64,000 bases of DNA from Acidimicrobiia bacterium (GCA_020637365.1 JACJWE010000001.1:124001-188000), one strand, 5' to 3'; shown: positions 1 through 9,479, numbered from the stretch's first letter. The notes: generated by a model not told the origin, from the sequence alone. Numbers and translations are program-made.

Positions 1-1314
1 TACATGCACCACTACAACTTCCCGCCGTATTCGGTGGGCGAGACTGGCCGCGTAGGTTCACCGAAGCGCCGCGAGATCGGACACGGTGCGTTGGCCGAAC
101 GCGCGTTGGTGCCGGTGCTGCCATCGGCCGAGGAATGGCCGTACACACTGCGCGTCGTCTCCGATGTCATGGCATCGAACGGTTCGACTTCGATGGCGTC
201 TGTATGTGGTTCGAGCCTGTCGCTCATGGACGCCGGTGTGCCGATCAAGGCGCCGGTTGCCGGTATTGCGATGGGCCTTGTATACGCCGACGGCAAGTAC
301 ACGACCCTGACCGACATCCTCGGCGCCGAAGACGCGTTCGGTGATATGGACTTCAAGGTTGCAGGAACCCGAGACTTCATCACAGCGCTACAGCTCGATA
401 CCAAGATCGACGGTATCCCGGCCGAGGTCCTCGCCCAAGCGCTTGAGCAGGCACGGGTCGCACGTCTCTCGATTCTGGACACGATGGACGCCGCGATCGA
501 GGCGCCTCGCCAAGACGTCGCCGACGTCGCCCCCAAGATCGTGAGCATCGAGATCCCGCTCGACAAGGTCGGCGAGGTCATTGGACCCAAGGGCAAAATC
601 GTCCGCGCTATCCAAGACGAAACCGGCGCCGAAATTGCTGTCGACGACGATGGTGTACAAGGGATCGTGACCGTCGGCGCTACGCAGCGTTCGCAGGTCG
701 ACGCTGCTGTGCAGCGGATCAACGAGATTCTGAATCCCCCTCAGCCTGAAGAGGGCAAGACCTACACCGGTGTGGTTGTCAACGTCACCGACTTTGGTGC
801 CTTCGTCAACATCCTTCCGGGTCGTGACGGACTGCTGCACATCTCCAAACTGGGGCGCGGTCAGCGGGTCAGCCGTGTCGAAGACGTCGTCCAACTCGGT
901 CAGCCCGTCGACGTCGTCGTCGACGAGATCGACCATCGCGGCAAGGTTTCGTTGCGTCTCGCTGGGGATGACGCAGGTTCTGCAGACGGCGACGCTGGCG
1001 ATGCTCAGAACTCGGGTGGAGACGCATCCGATGGTGGTTCGCGTCGTTCCGATTCGGCTCGTTCAGAGCGTCGTTCTTCGGGTCGTTCCGGTGGGGGAGA
1101 ATCCGGCGGCGACCGTCGTTCGGACCGATCCGATCAGGGCGGAGACCGAGTCGACGTGTCGTTCCGTCAAGAGTGGGACGCCCAGGCCGAAGACCAGTTC
1201 GGTGAACTTGGCACCGCCCGCAAGGACGAGCGTCGTCGCTCGGGTCCCCCGAAGCGTCGCCAGGGCGGTCGCGGGCGTGGCGGTCGCTCCCGCGGCGGTC
1301 GCAACGGTTCATAG
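1..1314 (+). CDS. pnp: Polyribonucleotide nucleotidyltransferase, C-terminal part (5' end outside window)
   Basis: PNPase degrades RNA 3' to 5' by phosphorolysis and takes part in mRNA turnover. The reading frame is open from base 1, so the gene starts outside the window. The first residues match the second RNase PH-like core domain, including the FPPYSVGETGRVGSPKRREI region. A KH domain follows (around residues 180-240, with IGPKGKIVRAI), then an S1 RNA-binding domain (around 250-320, with GVVVNVTDFGAFV and GLLHISKL). The last 110 residues are a Ser/Arg/Gly/Asp-rich tail ending in RGRGGRSRGG repeats, as in many actinobacterial PNPases. An M16 peptidase gene follows after 59 bases, the common pnp-M16 arrangement. 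The identification is secure; only the N-terminal part is missing. Confidence 0.97.
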   Translation, partial: YMHHYNFPPYSVGETGRVGSPKRREIGHGALAERALVPVLPSAEEWPYTLRVVSDVMASNGSTSMASVCGSSLSLMDAGVPIKAPVAGIAMGLVYADGKYTTLTDILGAEDAFGDMDFKVAGTRDFITALQLDTKIDGIPAEVLAQALEQARVARLSILDTMDAAIEAPRQDVADVAPKIVSIEIPLDKVGEVIGPKGKIVRAIQDETGAEIAVDDDGVQGIVTVGATQRSQVDAAVQRINEILNPPQPEEGKTYTGVVVNVTDFGAFVNILPGRDGLLHISKLGRGQRVSRVEDVVQLGQPVDVVVDEIDHRGKVSLRLAGDDAGSADGDAGDAQNSGGDASDGGSRRSDSARSERRSSGRSGGGESGGDRRSDRSDQGGDRVDVSFRQEWDAQAEDQFGELGTARKDERRRSGPPKRRQGGRGRGGRSRGGRNGS

Positions 1315-1373
1315 GGTGGACGCCCTGAACTTCGCTGCTGTTCTTGCTCGACCAGTCAATGGAGGCTACGTCG

Positions 1374-2621
1374 GTGCCAGAGCTTGATGCTGGTATCCAC
1401 ATCACTCGCCTTGAAGGGGGGCCGCTCGTCGTAACCGAGCGGTCCCCGCTGGCGTTGTCGGCCGCCTTGGGCGTATGGGTCGACGTTGGGTCACGCGACG
1501 AATCGACGTCGATGCAGGGGGTAACCCACTTCCTTGAACACTTGGTGTTCAAGGGCACCGAGCGCTTTGACTGCGACGAAATCAGCGAAGAGATCGAGCG
1601 TTTCGGCGGTGATATCAACGCCTTCACAACCTCCGAACACACCGTGTACGAGGCTCATCTGATCGCCGAGGGTCAGCCGACCGCGCTGGCTATCCTGGCC
1701 GACCTTGCATGTCGCCCCAATCTTGAACAGGCCGACGTGACCTCAGAATGTGAGGTCGTCCTCGATGAACTGCGCGGTGCTGATGACCAGGCCGGTTCGA
1801 TCGCGGACGATCTGCTGAACGAGGCGCTTTTTCCGGGGCATCCATTAGGACGTCGGATCCTTGGTACCGAACAACATCTGCTCGCGCTGAACAGCGAATC
1901 GATTCGTGCTTACCACGATGACAAGTACGTAGCGTCCCGGATGATCGTCTCTGCGGCTGGTTTGGTCGACCATGACCAGATCGTCGAGGCGGTCGCTGAG
2001 AACTTCGACCTGAGCGGTGCCGCTGGTCGGGCGAAGCGGGTGCCGCCACCCGAAACAGCGCCCCTTGTGATCGACGAAGACAGGGCGGGTGAACAAACCC
2101 ACGTATTGCTCGCCGCTCGTATTGGCGATGCACAAGATCCTGGCCGATATGCGTTGACCGTACTGAGTCATGTGCTGGGCGGCGGATTGACATCCCGTCT
2201 TTTTCGAGAAGTTCGTGAGAAGCGTGGTCTGTCGTATTCGGTCGGCTCGGATCTGTCGCTGTACACCGATGCAGGCGTTCTGCTCGCCTATGCCACCTGC
2301 AGTCCTCAACGCGCCGACGAAACCGCCGAGGTCATCGCTTCTGAGTTCAAGGCGATGCTGACCGAACGGCCGGTTACCGAAACCGAGCTCGAACGAACGA
2401 AGGCAGCCATCCGAGGCGGTTTTGCGATAGCGGACGAATCGATGCGCAGTCGGATGCATCGCATTGGGCGTTCTGCGCTGCTCCAAGGCGAACCAGCTTC
2501 TGCCACCCAGGTTGTCTCTCGCTACGAGGCGGTGTCTATGGCCGATATGGACGAAGTGCGCGAACGCCTCGGCTCGGCACCGTTGATTTCGGTGAGCGTC
2601 GGTCCAGCGAACCTTGGCTGA
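1374..2621 (+). CDS. M16 family zinc metallopeptidase (insulinase/processing-peptidase-like)
   Basis: This is a 415-residue M16 peptidase. The inverted zinc motif HFLEH lies near residue 51, and the third ligand is probably in SECEVVLDEL about 75 residues later. The second half contains the usual R/Y-rich region (GGGLTSRLFREVREKRGLSY). The GTG at 1374 is preferred because GGAGG (1361-1365) sits 8 bases upstream. A TTG at 1344 and an ATG at 1359 are in frame but have no ribosome site. The genes pnp, M16 and dapB are often adjacent in actinobacteria. The substrate is unknown; the family includes peptide-scavenging and processing enzymes. Confidence 0.93.
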   Translation: MPELDAGIHITRLEGGPLVVTERSPLALSAALGVWVDVGSRDESTSMQGVTHFLEHLVFKGTERFDCDEISEEIERFGGDINAFTTSEHTVYEAHLIAEGQPTALAILADLACRPNLEQADVTSECEVVLDELRGADDQAGSIADDLLNEALFPGHPLGRRILGTEQHLLALNSESIRAYHDDKYVASRMIVSAAGLVDHDQIVEAVAENFDLSGAAGRAKRVPPPETAPLVIDEDRAGEQTHVLLAARIGDAQDPGRYALTVLSHVLGGGLTSRLFREVREKRGLSYSVGSDLSLYTDAGVLLAYATCSPQRADETAEVIASEFKAMLTERPVTETELERTKAAIRGGFAIADESMRSRMHRIGRSALLQGEPASATQVVSRYEAVSMADMDEVRERLGSAPLISVSVGPANLG

Positions 2622-2689
2622 GCGCGACGACGTAACCTTTGGCTCCTCATCTCAGTCCAGCCGGATCGAGCGCGTCGAGGAGTACCGTC

Positions 2690-3559
2690 ATGTCAGCAGA
2701 ACAGGAACACACCAACGACTCTGATGCCGGTGATGCGTCATCGGCTATCGATGCTCCGGCGGTTTCCCGAGGCGCGCCTGACTACCTGACCGCAGCGGTC
2801 CGCGTGGCGGTGGCGGGAGCATCTGGCCGGATGGGCTCGACCACCTGTGCTGCGATCGACGCCGCCGACGGGACGACGTTGGTCGCCAAAGTCGACCCGG
2901 CGATGAGCGGACCGGGTTGGTTCTCCTCCGTTGCTGAACTCGACGCGGATGACGTTGACGTGCTGGTGGACTTCACCCATTTTGCAAGCGCGCGAGCGAA
3001 CCTTGATTGGTGTCTCGACGCCGGTGTTCACGCCGTTGTCGGTACGTCGGGTTTTGATGGCGACGCCCTTGCCGATTTGACCGACAAGATGACCGCTGGT
3101 GTCAACATCGCGATCATCCCCAACTTCGCGATCGGTGCTGTGCTGATGATGCGGTTCGCCGAGCTTGCGGCTCCGTTCATGGATACCGTCGAAGTTATCG
3201 AGTACCACCATGACCAAAAGATCGATGCGCCGTCAGGAACGGCGATCGCTACCGTCGACCGAATCGCTGCGGCGAGCACTCGCTGGGCTCCCGACCCAAC
3301 GACGGACGAGAAACTCCCCGGTGCACGCGGCGCGCTCGGCGCTGGCGACATCCGCATTCACGCCGTTCGGATGCGCGGCATGGTCGCCCATCAAGAGGTC
3401 CTCTTTGGCGCCCAAGGCCAAACGCTGACGTTGCGCCACGATTCGATCGACCGGTCATCGTTTATGCCGGGCGTCGTGCTCGCGGTTCAACAAGTCTCAA
3501 GATTCCCTGGACTCACCGTCGGGCTCGACCGATTTCTGGGTATCGATTCGATCGCGTGA
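2690..3559 (+). CDS. dapB: 4-hydroxy-tetrahydrodipicolinate reductase
   Basis: DapB reduces 4-hydroxy-tetrahydrodipicolinate to tetrahydrodipicolinate with NAD(P)H in the lysine/DAP pathway. A Rossmann motif (VAVAGASGRMG) comes after an N-terminal extension of about 40 residues that is unusual for the family. The substrate and catalytic region EYHHDQKIDAPSGTA carries the paired histidines and the lysine, and the C-terminal part ends with FPGLTVGLDRFLGI. The ATG at 2690 has GAGGAG 7 bases upstream; an in-frame TTG at 2639 lacks a ribosome site. No dapA lies next to it, but dapF, dapC, dapD and dapE occur elsewhere in the window. Confidence 0.96.
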   Translation: MSAEQEHTNDSDAGDASSAIDAPAVSRGAPDYLTAAVRVAVAGASGRMGSTTCAAIDAADGTTLVAKVDPAMSGPGWFSSVAELDADDVDVLVDFTHFASARANLDWCLDAGVHAVVGTSGFDGDALADLTDKMTAGVNIAIIPNFAIGAVLMMRFAELAAPFMDTVEVIEYHHDQKIDAPSGTAIATVDRIAAASTRWAPDPTTDEKLPGARGALGAGDIRIHAVRMRGMVAHQEVLFGAQGQTLTLRHDSIDRSSFMPGVVLAVQQVSRFPGLTVGLDRFLGIDSIA

Positions 3560-3611
3560 AACGGGCTCCAAGGTGCTGTCATTGCCGCATCGGTCAAACT
3601 GATCGCTGAGC

Positions 3612-4553
3612 ATGGTGGACGAGATGGCCACGGGCCCCTACTCTCCACCAGAACATTCACCCCAGATTGTGGGGGGATTGGTTCGAAGCGGGGACGGGCG
3701 GGACGTCTCCAACGCTGCAGCAGGTGGAGATTTGGACGGTTCTGCAACACAACAACTGCCGTCTGTGCTCGCGGTTCGTCATGTCGAAGTGGTCTACAAC
3801 GGTGTTGCGCAGGTGCTTCGGGGCGTCAACCTCGACGTTGCTCAAGGCAAGGTCGTTGCGTTGCTCGGTGGTAACGGCGCAGGAAAGACGACGTTGTTGC
3901 GTGCCATTACCGGACTGTTGGGTGTCCACGGTGGCGAGGTCACCAAGGGCGAGGTCCTGTTCAACGGGCAATCGCTGATCGGTCTCGACGCCCCTAAGAT
4001 CGTGAGCGCGGGTATCGCTCAGGTTATGGAGGGCAGGCGGATCTTCGCTGAGTTGTCGATCGAGGAGAACCTCAGGACCGGAGCGTTCACCAACCGAGAT
4101 CGTGCTGGCGCCGCAAAGACGATGGCGGAGATCTATGAGATGTTCCCCGTACTCGGCGAACGACGTTCCCAGCACGCTGGCTACCTCTCCGGTGGCGAAC
4201 AGCAGATGCTCGCTATCGGGCGGGCCATGATGGCTGCGCCCAAGCTTTTGTTGTTGGATGAGCCGTCCCTCGGTCTCGCTCCACTCATCGTGGAACAGAT
4301 CGGTGACATCATCCGCCAGGTCAACGCCAACGGCACATCGGTGTTGCTGATCGAACAGAACGCTCACATGGCGCTCGGTGTTTCAGACTTCGCGTCCATC
4401 CTTGAACACGGTCGGGTGGTTAAGTCGGGCCCATCCGCTGAGCTCCGGGCCGATAAGGACATCCAAGACTTCTACCTCGGTGGCGCGAGCGAGTCGGAGC
4501 GGTCCTTCGCTGAGGTCAAGAGTTACCGCCGGAAGAAGAAGTGGAGCTCATGA
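3612..4553 (+). CDS. livF: Branched-chain-type ABC transporter ATP-binding protein LivF
   Basis: This is one of the two ATPases of a LIV/HAAT importer. It shows Walker A (GGNGAGKTT, residues 86-94), the signature LSGGEQQ and Walker B (LLLLDEPSLGLAP). The LivF hallmark AQVMEGRRIFAELSIEENL is clear. The 55-residue N-terminal extension before the ABC domain is longer than normal and of low complexity, so the true start may be the ATG at 3624 or further in. It heads an operon livF-livG-fadD-livH-livM with 4-base or 1-base overlaps at every later junction. The substrate could be an amino acid, but the embedded acyl-CoA ligase suggests another carboxylate. Confidence 0.93.
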   Translation: MVDEMATGPYSPPEHSPQIVGGLVRSGDGRDVSNAAAGGDLDGSATQQLPSVLAVRHVEVVYNGVAQVLRGVNLDVAQGKVVALLGGNGAGKTTLLRAITGLLGVHGGEVTKGEVLFNGQSLIGLDAPKIVSAGIAQVMEGRRIFAELSIEENLRTGAFTNRDRAGAAKTMAEIYEMFPVLGERRSQHAGYLSGGEQQMLAIGRAMMAAPKLLLLDEPSLGLAPLIVEQIGDIIRQVNANGTSVLLIEQNAHMALGVSDFASILEHGRVVKSGPSAELRADKDIQDFYLGGASESERSFAEVKSYRRKKKWSS

Positions 4554-5320
4554 GTACCACCCTGCTCGAGGTCTCAGATATCACCCTTCGTTTCGGTGGC
4601 GTCACCGCCATTAACGATGTCTCGTTTTCGGTCGACGAAGGCGAGCTGTTCGCGATCATCGGCCCGAACGGTGCGGGCAAGACGTCGATGTTCAATTGTT
4701 TGAACGGCGTCTACCGACCCCAACAGGGAACCATCCTGCTGAACGGCGAAAACATCATTGGCTATAAGCCGACCCGGATCGCCAAGTTGGGAATTGCTCG
4801 TACCTTCCAAAATCTGGGGTTGTTCACCAACCTCAATGTGGTCGACAACCTGATGCTTGGTCGGCACATGCATATGAAGTCCGGCTTTTTGTCGGCAGCG
4901 GTCTGGTTTGGTCGGACACGCAACGAAGAGATCGCGCAGCGCGAGGCCTGTGAAGAGGTGATGCGGCTCCTCGAGCTGGAACCGTACCGAAACACTCTGG
5001 TCGGGTTGTTGCCCTACGGGGTGCAAAAGCGGTTGGAACTCGGACGAGCACTCGCGATGGAACCGAGGATTTTGTTGTTGGATGAACCCGTCGCGGGTAT
5101 GAACCACGAAGAAACAGAAGACATGGCTCGGTATCTGCTGGAGATTCGGGGCCAGCTCAACACCACGATGATCATGGTCGAACACGACATGCCCTTCGTC
5201 ATGGACCTCGCCGATCGAGTGATGGCGATCGACTTTGGTCAGAGGATCGCCATCGGCACACCGGAACAGGTCCGCACCGACCCCGCCGTCGTCGCTGCCT
5301 ATCTCGGGGGTGATCAATGA
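4550..5320 (+). CDS. livG: Branched-chain-type ABC transporter ATP-binding protein LivG
   Basis: This is the second ATPase of the importer. Walker A is GPNGAGKTS (residues 38-46). The degenerate signature LPYGVQKRLELGRAL, in place of LSGGQ, is typical of LivG. Walker B is ILLLDEPVAGMNHEE, followed by the H-loop region MIMVEHDMPFVMDLADRV. The ATG at 4550 overlaps the livF stop codon by 4 bases (ATGA) and has a GTGGAG purine stretch just upstream. A GTG at 4541 is in frame but less likely. It is translationally coupled to livF and to the downstream acyl-CoA ligase. Confidence 0.95.
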   Translation: MSTTLLEVSDITLRFGGVTAINDVSFSVDEGELFAIIGPNGAGKTSMFNCLNGVYRPQQGTILLNGENIIGYKPTRIAKLGIARTFQNLGLFTNLNVVDNLMLGRHMHMKSGFLSAAVWFGRTRNEEIAQREACEEVMRLLELEPYRNTLVGLLPYGVQKRLELGRALAMEPRILLLDEPVAGMNHEETEDMARYLLEIRGQLNTTMIMVEHDMPFVMDLADRVMAIDFGQRIAIGTPEQVRTDPAVVAAYLGGDQ

Positions 5321-7122
5321 CCGCTCCACCTTCTTCAGCGCAGACTTTGCCCGACATGCTCGCCGACTGGGCCCAGCGTGCCCCCGATAAGACGGCGTTA
5401 CGGAAGAAGTCGCTCGGTCGTTGGCGGGAGTACACGTGGGCCGATTATCGGGACCGGGTGGCCACGTCGGCCGCCTCGCTCAGCTCGCTCGACATTGGCG
5501 CGGGTGGTGCTGTTGCAATCCTGTCGGGTAACCGTCCGGGCTGGTTGTTCGTCGACTTGGCGGTTCAGTCCATAGGGGCGCGTTCGGTTGGGGTGTATCC
5601 GACCTCGAGCGCATCCGAGGTTGGTTACGTCCTCGGCCACTCCGAGGCATCCATCGTGTTTGTGGAAGACGAAGAACAACTCGACAAGGTCCTCGAGGTC
5701 CGAGACCAACTTCCGCTACTCAGCCTGATCGTCGTCTTTGATACCCGGCAGATTCGCGGCCTCGACCGCCATGACAAGGTGATGTCCTTCCAGGACTTTG
5801 AGGCTTTGGCGCCGACGGTCAACGAAGAGCGGCTGAGTTCATGGGATGCACAGCGGGCACAACTCGACCCGGCTCAGACGACCTTGCTGGTCTACACATC
5901 GGGGACGACCGGTCATCCAAAGGGGGCGATGCTGTCCCAACGGAACTTGGTGGAGGCGGCCGAAACATTCGTCAAGGCCTGGGGAGTTCACGCTGACGAC
6001 GAGCTGATGTCCTACCTGCCGCTGTGCCATGTGGCCGAGCGGCTGATGAGCGTCGCGAATGGGGTTCACGCTGGCTACATCGTGAACTTTGGCGAAGGTC
6101 CCGAGACCTTTGCCAACGACCTGGCAGAGTTGGCTCCAACGGTGTTTTTGGGTGTTCCGCGGGTGTGGGAAAAGTTCATGGCTGGCGTTGAACTCCGCAT
6201 GCAGGATGCGTCTGCCGTGCGTCGCAAAGCCTACCGGTGGGCGCTTGCTGCGGGCGCGAAAGCTGCCGTAAAGCGGAGGCGTACCGGCGGGTCATCGCTC
6301 ACCCTGCTTCCGGCGACGCTGCTTATCGGCCGACCGCTGATGAAGAAACTCGGGTTGGCGCGAGCACGTGTTGCACTCACCGGGGCAGCGCCGATTTCGA
6401 CCGAGGTCCTCGAGTATTTCTGGGCCTTCGGTGTGGATATCCGAGAGGTATACGGACAGACCGAGGGCACCGCGCTGGCAACGGCGAACGTTGGTTGGCC
6501 GGTCAAGCTTGGCACGGTAGGGCGAGCGTTGAACGGCGTTGAGCTGCGTCTGCTCGAAGACGGTGAGATCACGGTGCGCGGTCCTGGCGTTTTTAACGGC
6601 TACTTCAAGGACGAGGCGGCGACAGCTGCCACCGTCGACGAGGACGGCTGGCTCCACACCGGTGACGTCGGCACGCTCGATGATGACGGTTTCCTGACGA
6701 TCACGGATCGCAAGAAGGACCTGATCATCACCTCGGGAGGCAAGAACATCTCCCCATCGTTCATCGAAAACAAGCTCAAAGTGTCGCCCCACATCAGCGA
6801 GGCGATCGTGATCGGCGATGCCCGCAAGTACTGCACCGTTGATCGGCGTGGATGCGGAAGCGGTCGCAGATTGGGCGGGGCGTCAAAACCTGGCGTTTGG
6901 GTCATATTCAGAACTCGCACAGCTCCCGAGGTGCGCTCACTGGTCGACGGATGGGTCCAGTCCGTCAATGAAGGCCTGGCTCCGGTCGAGCAGATCAAGC
7001 GATTTCACCTGCTGGAGAAGGAACTGGACATCGATGATGGCGAGTTGACCGCGACCCAAAAAGTGAAACGGTCAGCAATCCAGTCCCTGTACGGGAGTCA
7101 GATCGAGGGGATGTATCGATGA
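5317..7122 (+). CDS. Long-chain acyl-CoA synthetase (FadD15-like AMP-forming ligase), two compensating indels
   Basis: This ANL-superfamily ligase adenylates a carboxylic acid and transfers it to CoA. It shows the P-loop YTSGTTGHPKGAM near residue 194, the GAAPIS and YGQTEG motifs, TGDVG, and the hinge DRKKDLIITSGGKNI. It starts at an ATGA overlap with livG and ends in an ATGA overlap with livH. Between about 6837 and 6925 the expected protein (ALIGVDAEAVADWAG) lies in another frame. One indel after IGDARKYCT (two bases lost or one gained) and one lost C near 6925 (cagctcccgag) garble about 30 residues before the frame is restored. The gene is otherwise full length (601 residues), so a sequence error is likely. 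Its place in a Liv operon suggests CoA activation of the imported acid. Confidence 0.9.
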   Translation: MTAPPSSAQTLPDMLADWAQRAPDKTALRKKSLGRWREYTWADYRDRVATSAASLSSLDIGAGGAVAILSGNRPGWLFVDLAVQSIGARSVGVYPTSSASEVGYVLGHSEASIVFVEDEEQLDKVLEVRDQLPLLSLIVVFDTRQIRGLDRHDKVMSFQDFEALAPTVNEERLSSWDAQRAQLDPAQTTLLVYTSGTTGHPKGAMLSQRNLVEAAETFVKAWGVHADDELMSYLPLCHVAERLMSVANGVHAGYIVNFGEGPETFANDLAELAPTVFLGVPRVWEKFMAGVELRMQDASAVRRKAYRWALAAGAKAAVKRRRTGGSSLTLLPATLLIGRPLMKKLGLARARVALTGAAPISTEVLEYFWAFGVDIREVYGQTEGTALATANVGWPVKLGTVGRALNGVELRLLEDGEITVRGPGVFNGYFKDEAATAATVDEDGWLHTGDVGTLDDDGFLTITDRKKDLIITSGGKNISPSFIENKLKVSPHISEAIVIGDARKYCTVDRRGCGSGRRLGGASKPGVWVIFRTRTAPEVRSLVDGWVQSVNEGLAPVEQIKRFHLLEKELDIDDGELTATQKVKRSAIQSLYGSQIEGMYR

Positions 7123-8051
7123 CCGAGTTCATCCAGGCCCTTGTCGGCGGAGTCGCTCTCGGGTCGATCTATGCGCTGGTTGCCCTCGGGTTTGTCGTCA
7201 TTTATCGCTCGACGGGAATCATCAATTTCTCCCAGGGCGCCATCGTCACACTCGGGGCATACCTCACGTTCAATGCGGCCCAAACCTGGGGTTGCCCTTT
7301 GGGATCGCTGTCGTCGTGGCGATCGCGGGCTGCGCTCTGTTGGGGATGTTTGTGGAGCGGTTCTTGCTTCGGTGGTTCGTCGGCCAGCCTGTCTTGGCCG
7401 TCATCATGGTCACGATTGGTCTCCTGAACATCTTGGACCAGCTGATCAAAGAGATCTGGGGGTAAGCCCGGTCGTGATGGGGAGCCTTGGCGGTTTAAGA
7501 ACGTCACCGTCGGTTCCGTGGTGATCCCGTGGAATGACATCATCACCCTGGCGGTAACCACGGCACTGGTCATCATCTTCTTCTTTACCATGCAGCGTTC
7601 GCGGCTCGGCCTGGGGATGCGTGCGGTCGCCATCGATACCGAAGCTGCGCTTGCTAACGGAATTTCCGCAAACCGGATGAACGCTGCAGCGTGGGCGATT
7701 TCGGGTGGGATTGCAGCGATCGCTGGCATCATGCTCGCTGGCGATCTCTCGAACGCAAACCCCAACATGGGCTTTATCGCCCTGGCAGCGTTTCCGGCGA
7801 TGATTCTGGGCGGGTTGGATTCACCGGTTGGCGCCGTCTTCGGTGGGGTCATTATCGGTCTCACCGAGGTGATGACCAAGATCTATATCAACCCCTGGGC
7901 AAATAAGCCGCCCCATTGGTTAGAGAACATCGTCGGCACACCGACGATCCTTGAGAACGTTCACCAGGTGACTCCCTACATCGTGATGGTCATCATCTTG
8001 CTGGTGAGACCTCAGGGTCTTTTCGGCACCAAAGAAGTGGAGCGGGTGTGA
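7119..8051 (+). CDS. livH: Branched-chain-type ABC transporter permease LivH, frameshifted as sequenced
   Basis: This is the first permease of the importer. The N-terminal 57 residues (SIYALVALGFVVIYRSTG) and the C-terminal 177 residues (GMRAVAIDTEAALANGIS, ending LVRPQGLFGTKEVERV) are in the same frame. The middle, including MVTIGLLNILDQLIKEIWG, is in another frame. A T appears to be missing near 7293 (tggggttgccc), and a second indel lies near 7463, where a stop codon follows EIWGG. The corrected product is about 310 residues with 8 membrane segments, normal for LivH. Upstream and downstream partners overlap it as in an intact operon. I read the breaks as sequence error, though a true pseudogene cannot be excluded. 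Confidence 0.85.
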
Positions 8052-9361
8052 TGGCTAGCAATCGCTCACTCGTCACGACGTACGCCGATGACGTCAAGCT
8101 GTGGCGCACCGGTGGGGACTGGGCAGGTCTCGCGGCGATTTTGCTGGCGTACTTGATCGTTCCCCACGTCGTCACCAGCGACTTCTGGCTGGGAATCCTC
8201 AACTATGCGGGCATTCTGGCTATCGGAGCCATTGGGCTCAACCTCCTGACCGGCTACACCGGACAGGCGTCGTTGGGGCATGCATTCTTCCTGGGTGTAG
8301 GTGCCTACACCGCAGGGTATTTCGGGGGTCAGTACACCCAGTCCAAGGAGTTCTCCTTCTTCGGCCTGTTCTCCGTCGAGGGCCCTTTACCCATGCCGGT
8401 CTGGATCGTCCTGGCAGCGGTGATTGGAGCGCTCATCGGGGCGCTCGTCGGGCCATTTGCCCTGCGCCTCCGGGGCAACTATCTGGCCGTCGTGTCGGTC
8501 GGACTCGTCTTTGTCGGGACCCACATCTTTAAGAGCTGGTCATCGGTAACCGGTGGACGGTCCAACCTTCAGGTCGACCCTGTCTCCACAATCGGGTCGC
8601 TCGATTTCCGAGATTTGAACGTTCTGGGTTCCCAATACACCAAACAACAGGGGATGTTCTTCCTGATCTGGTTCATGGTGCTCATCGTGGCCCTGCTGAG
8701 CAAAAACATCGTTCGCTCCCGACCCGGGCGCGCCATGCAAGCCGTTCGCGACCGCGACATAGCCGCGGAGATCATTGGGGTCGATACCGCCCGTTACAAG
8801 ATCCAGGCCTTCGCCGTGAGTTCGGCGATTGCGGCCGTGGCGGGCGCACTGATGATGAACTACGAACAGTTCGCGTCCCCGGATCGTTGGGACCTGTTTC
8901 TGTCGATCCAGTTCGTCGCGATCATCATCGTGGGTGGGGTCGGTACCATCTTTGGTTCCATCATCGGTGCGGTCACGATCTGGGCAACACCCGAAGTTGT
9001 GAAGTGGCTCACCGGATCGGGCTACATGCCCTACATCTATGAGACGGGTGGGTCGATCAATCGCTCCGACTCGGCAATGGTGCCGGTGTTGCTCGGGACG
9101 ATCGGCCTTGGTCTGGTCGCGGTGGCGGTTTGGCGGTGGACCGCCGGTTCACGATCGGTTGCGATCGCTACGGGCGTGTTGGGGCTGGTGGCCTTGCTGG
9201 GTATTCCGTTTGGCGACACCGCAATCATCGGCGTCGACCAGTTCAATGGGATTCTGTTCGGTGCGCTGATCGTGCTGTTTCTTCTGGTGGAGCCCCGTGG
9301 TCTTGCCGCTGTGTGGATTCGAATCAAGAACTCGTTCAGGATGTGGCCCTTTTCGTATTAG
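8051..9361 (+). CDS. livM: Branched-chain-type ABC transporter permease LivM
   Basis: This is the second permease of the LIV/HAAT importer. The family core contains LNLLTGYTGQASLGHAFF near residue 63 and SRPGRAMQAVRDRDIAAE in the cytoplasmic EAA-like loop. At 436 residues it is longer than a basic LivM (about 330-360), because the periplasmic loop and C-terminal segments are extended with two additional hydrophobic stretches after residue 330. It ends with the family tail FLLVEPRGLAAVW. The ATG at 8051 shares one base with the livH stop, with AGTGGAG at 8036-8042 as ribosome site; a GTG at 8048 is also in frame. Confidence 0.94.
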   Translation: MASNRSLVTTYADDVKLWRTGGDWAGLAAILLAYLIVPHVVTSDFWLGILNYAGILAIGAIGLNLLTGYTGQASLGHAFFLGVGAYTAGYFGGQYTQSKEFSFFGLFSVEGPLPMPVWIVLAAVIGALIGALVGPFALRLRGNYLAVVSVGLVFVGTHIFKSWSSVTGGRSNLQVDPVSTIGSLDFRDLNVLGSQYTKQQGMFFLIWFMVLIVALLSKNIVRSRPGRAMQAVRDRDIAAEIIGVDTARYKIQAFAVSSAIAAVAGALMMNYEQFASPDRWDLFLSIQFVAIIIVGGVGTIFGSIIGAVTIWATPEVVKWLTGSGYMPYIYETGGSINRSDSAMVPVLLGTIGLGLVAVAVWRWTAGSRSVAIATGVLGLVALLGIPFGDTAIIGVDQFNGILFGALIVLFLLVEPRGLAAVWIRIKNSFRMWPFSY

Positions 9362-9416
9362 GCCACTCCGCAATTTCATCGTTTGGTCAGCCGTCATGCA
9401 ACCACCGAAGGACGTG

Positions 9417-9445
9417 GGTGTACAGACGTGACGAGACGGTGTACA
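9417..9445 (+). promoter_or_regulatory. Direct repeat GGTGTACA x2 upstream of livK
   Basis: Two identical octamers GGTGTACA occur at 9417-9424 and 9438-9445. They are 21 bases apart, that is two helical turns, in the 118-base livM-livK gap. The core TGTACA is palindromic, so this looks like a paired binding site for a dimeric regulator. No clear -35/-10 pair could be fixed around it. The livK ribosome site (AGGAGG) lies 25 bases further on. Confidence 0.4.
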
Positions 9446-9479
9446 ACATGGTGTCTAAACCTGATCTGAGGAGGATCAA

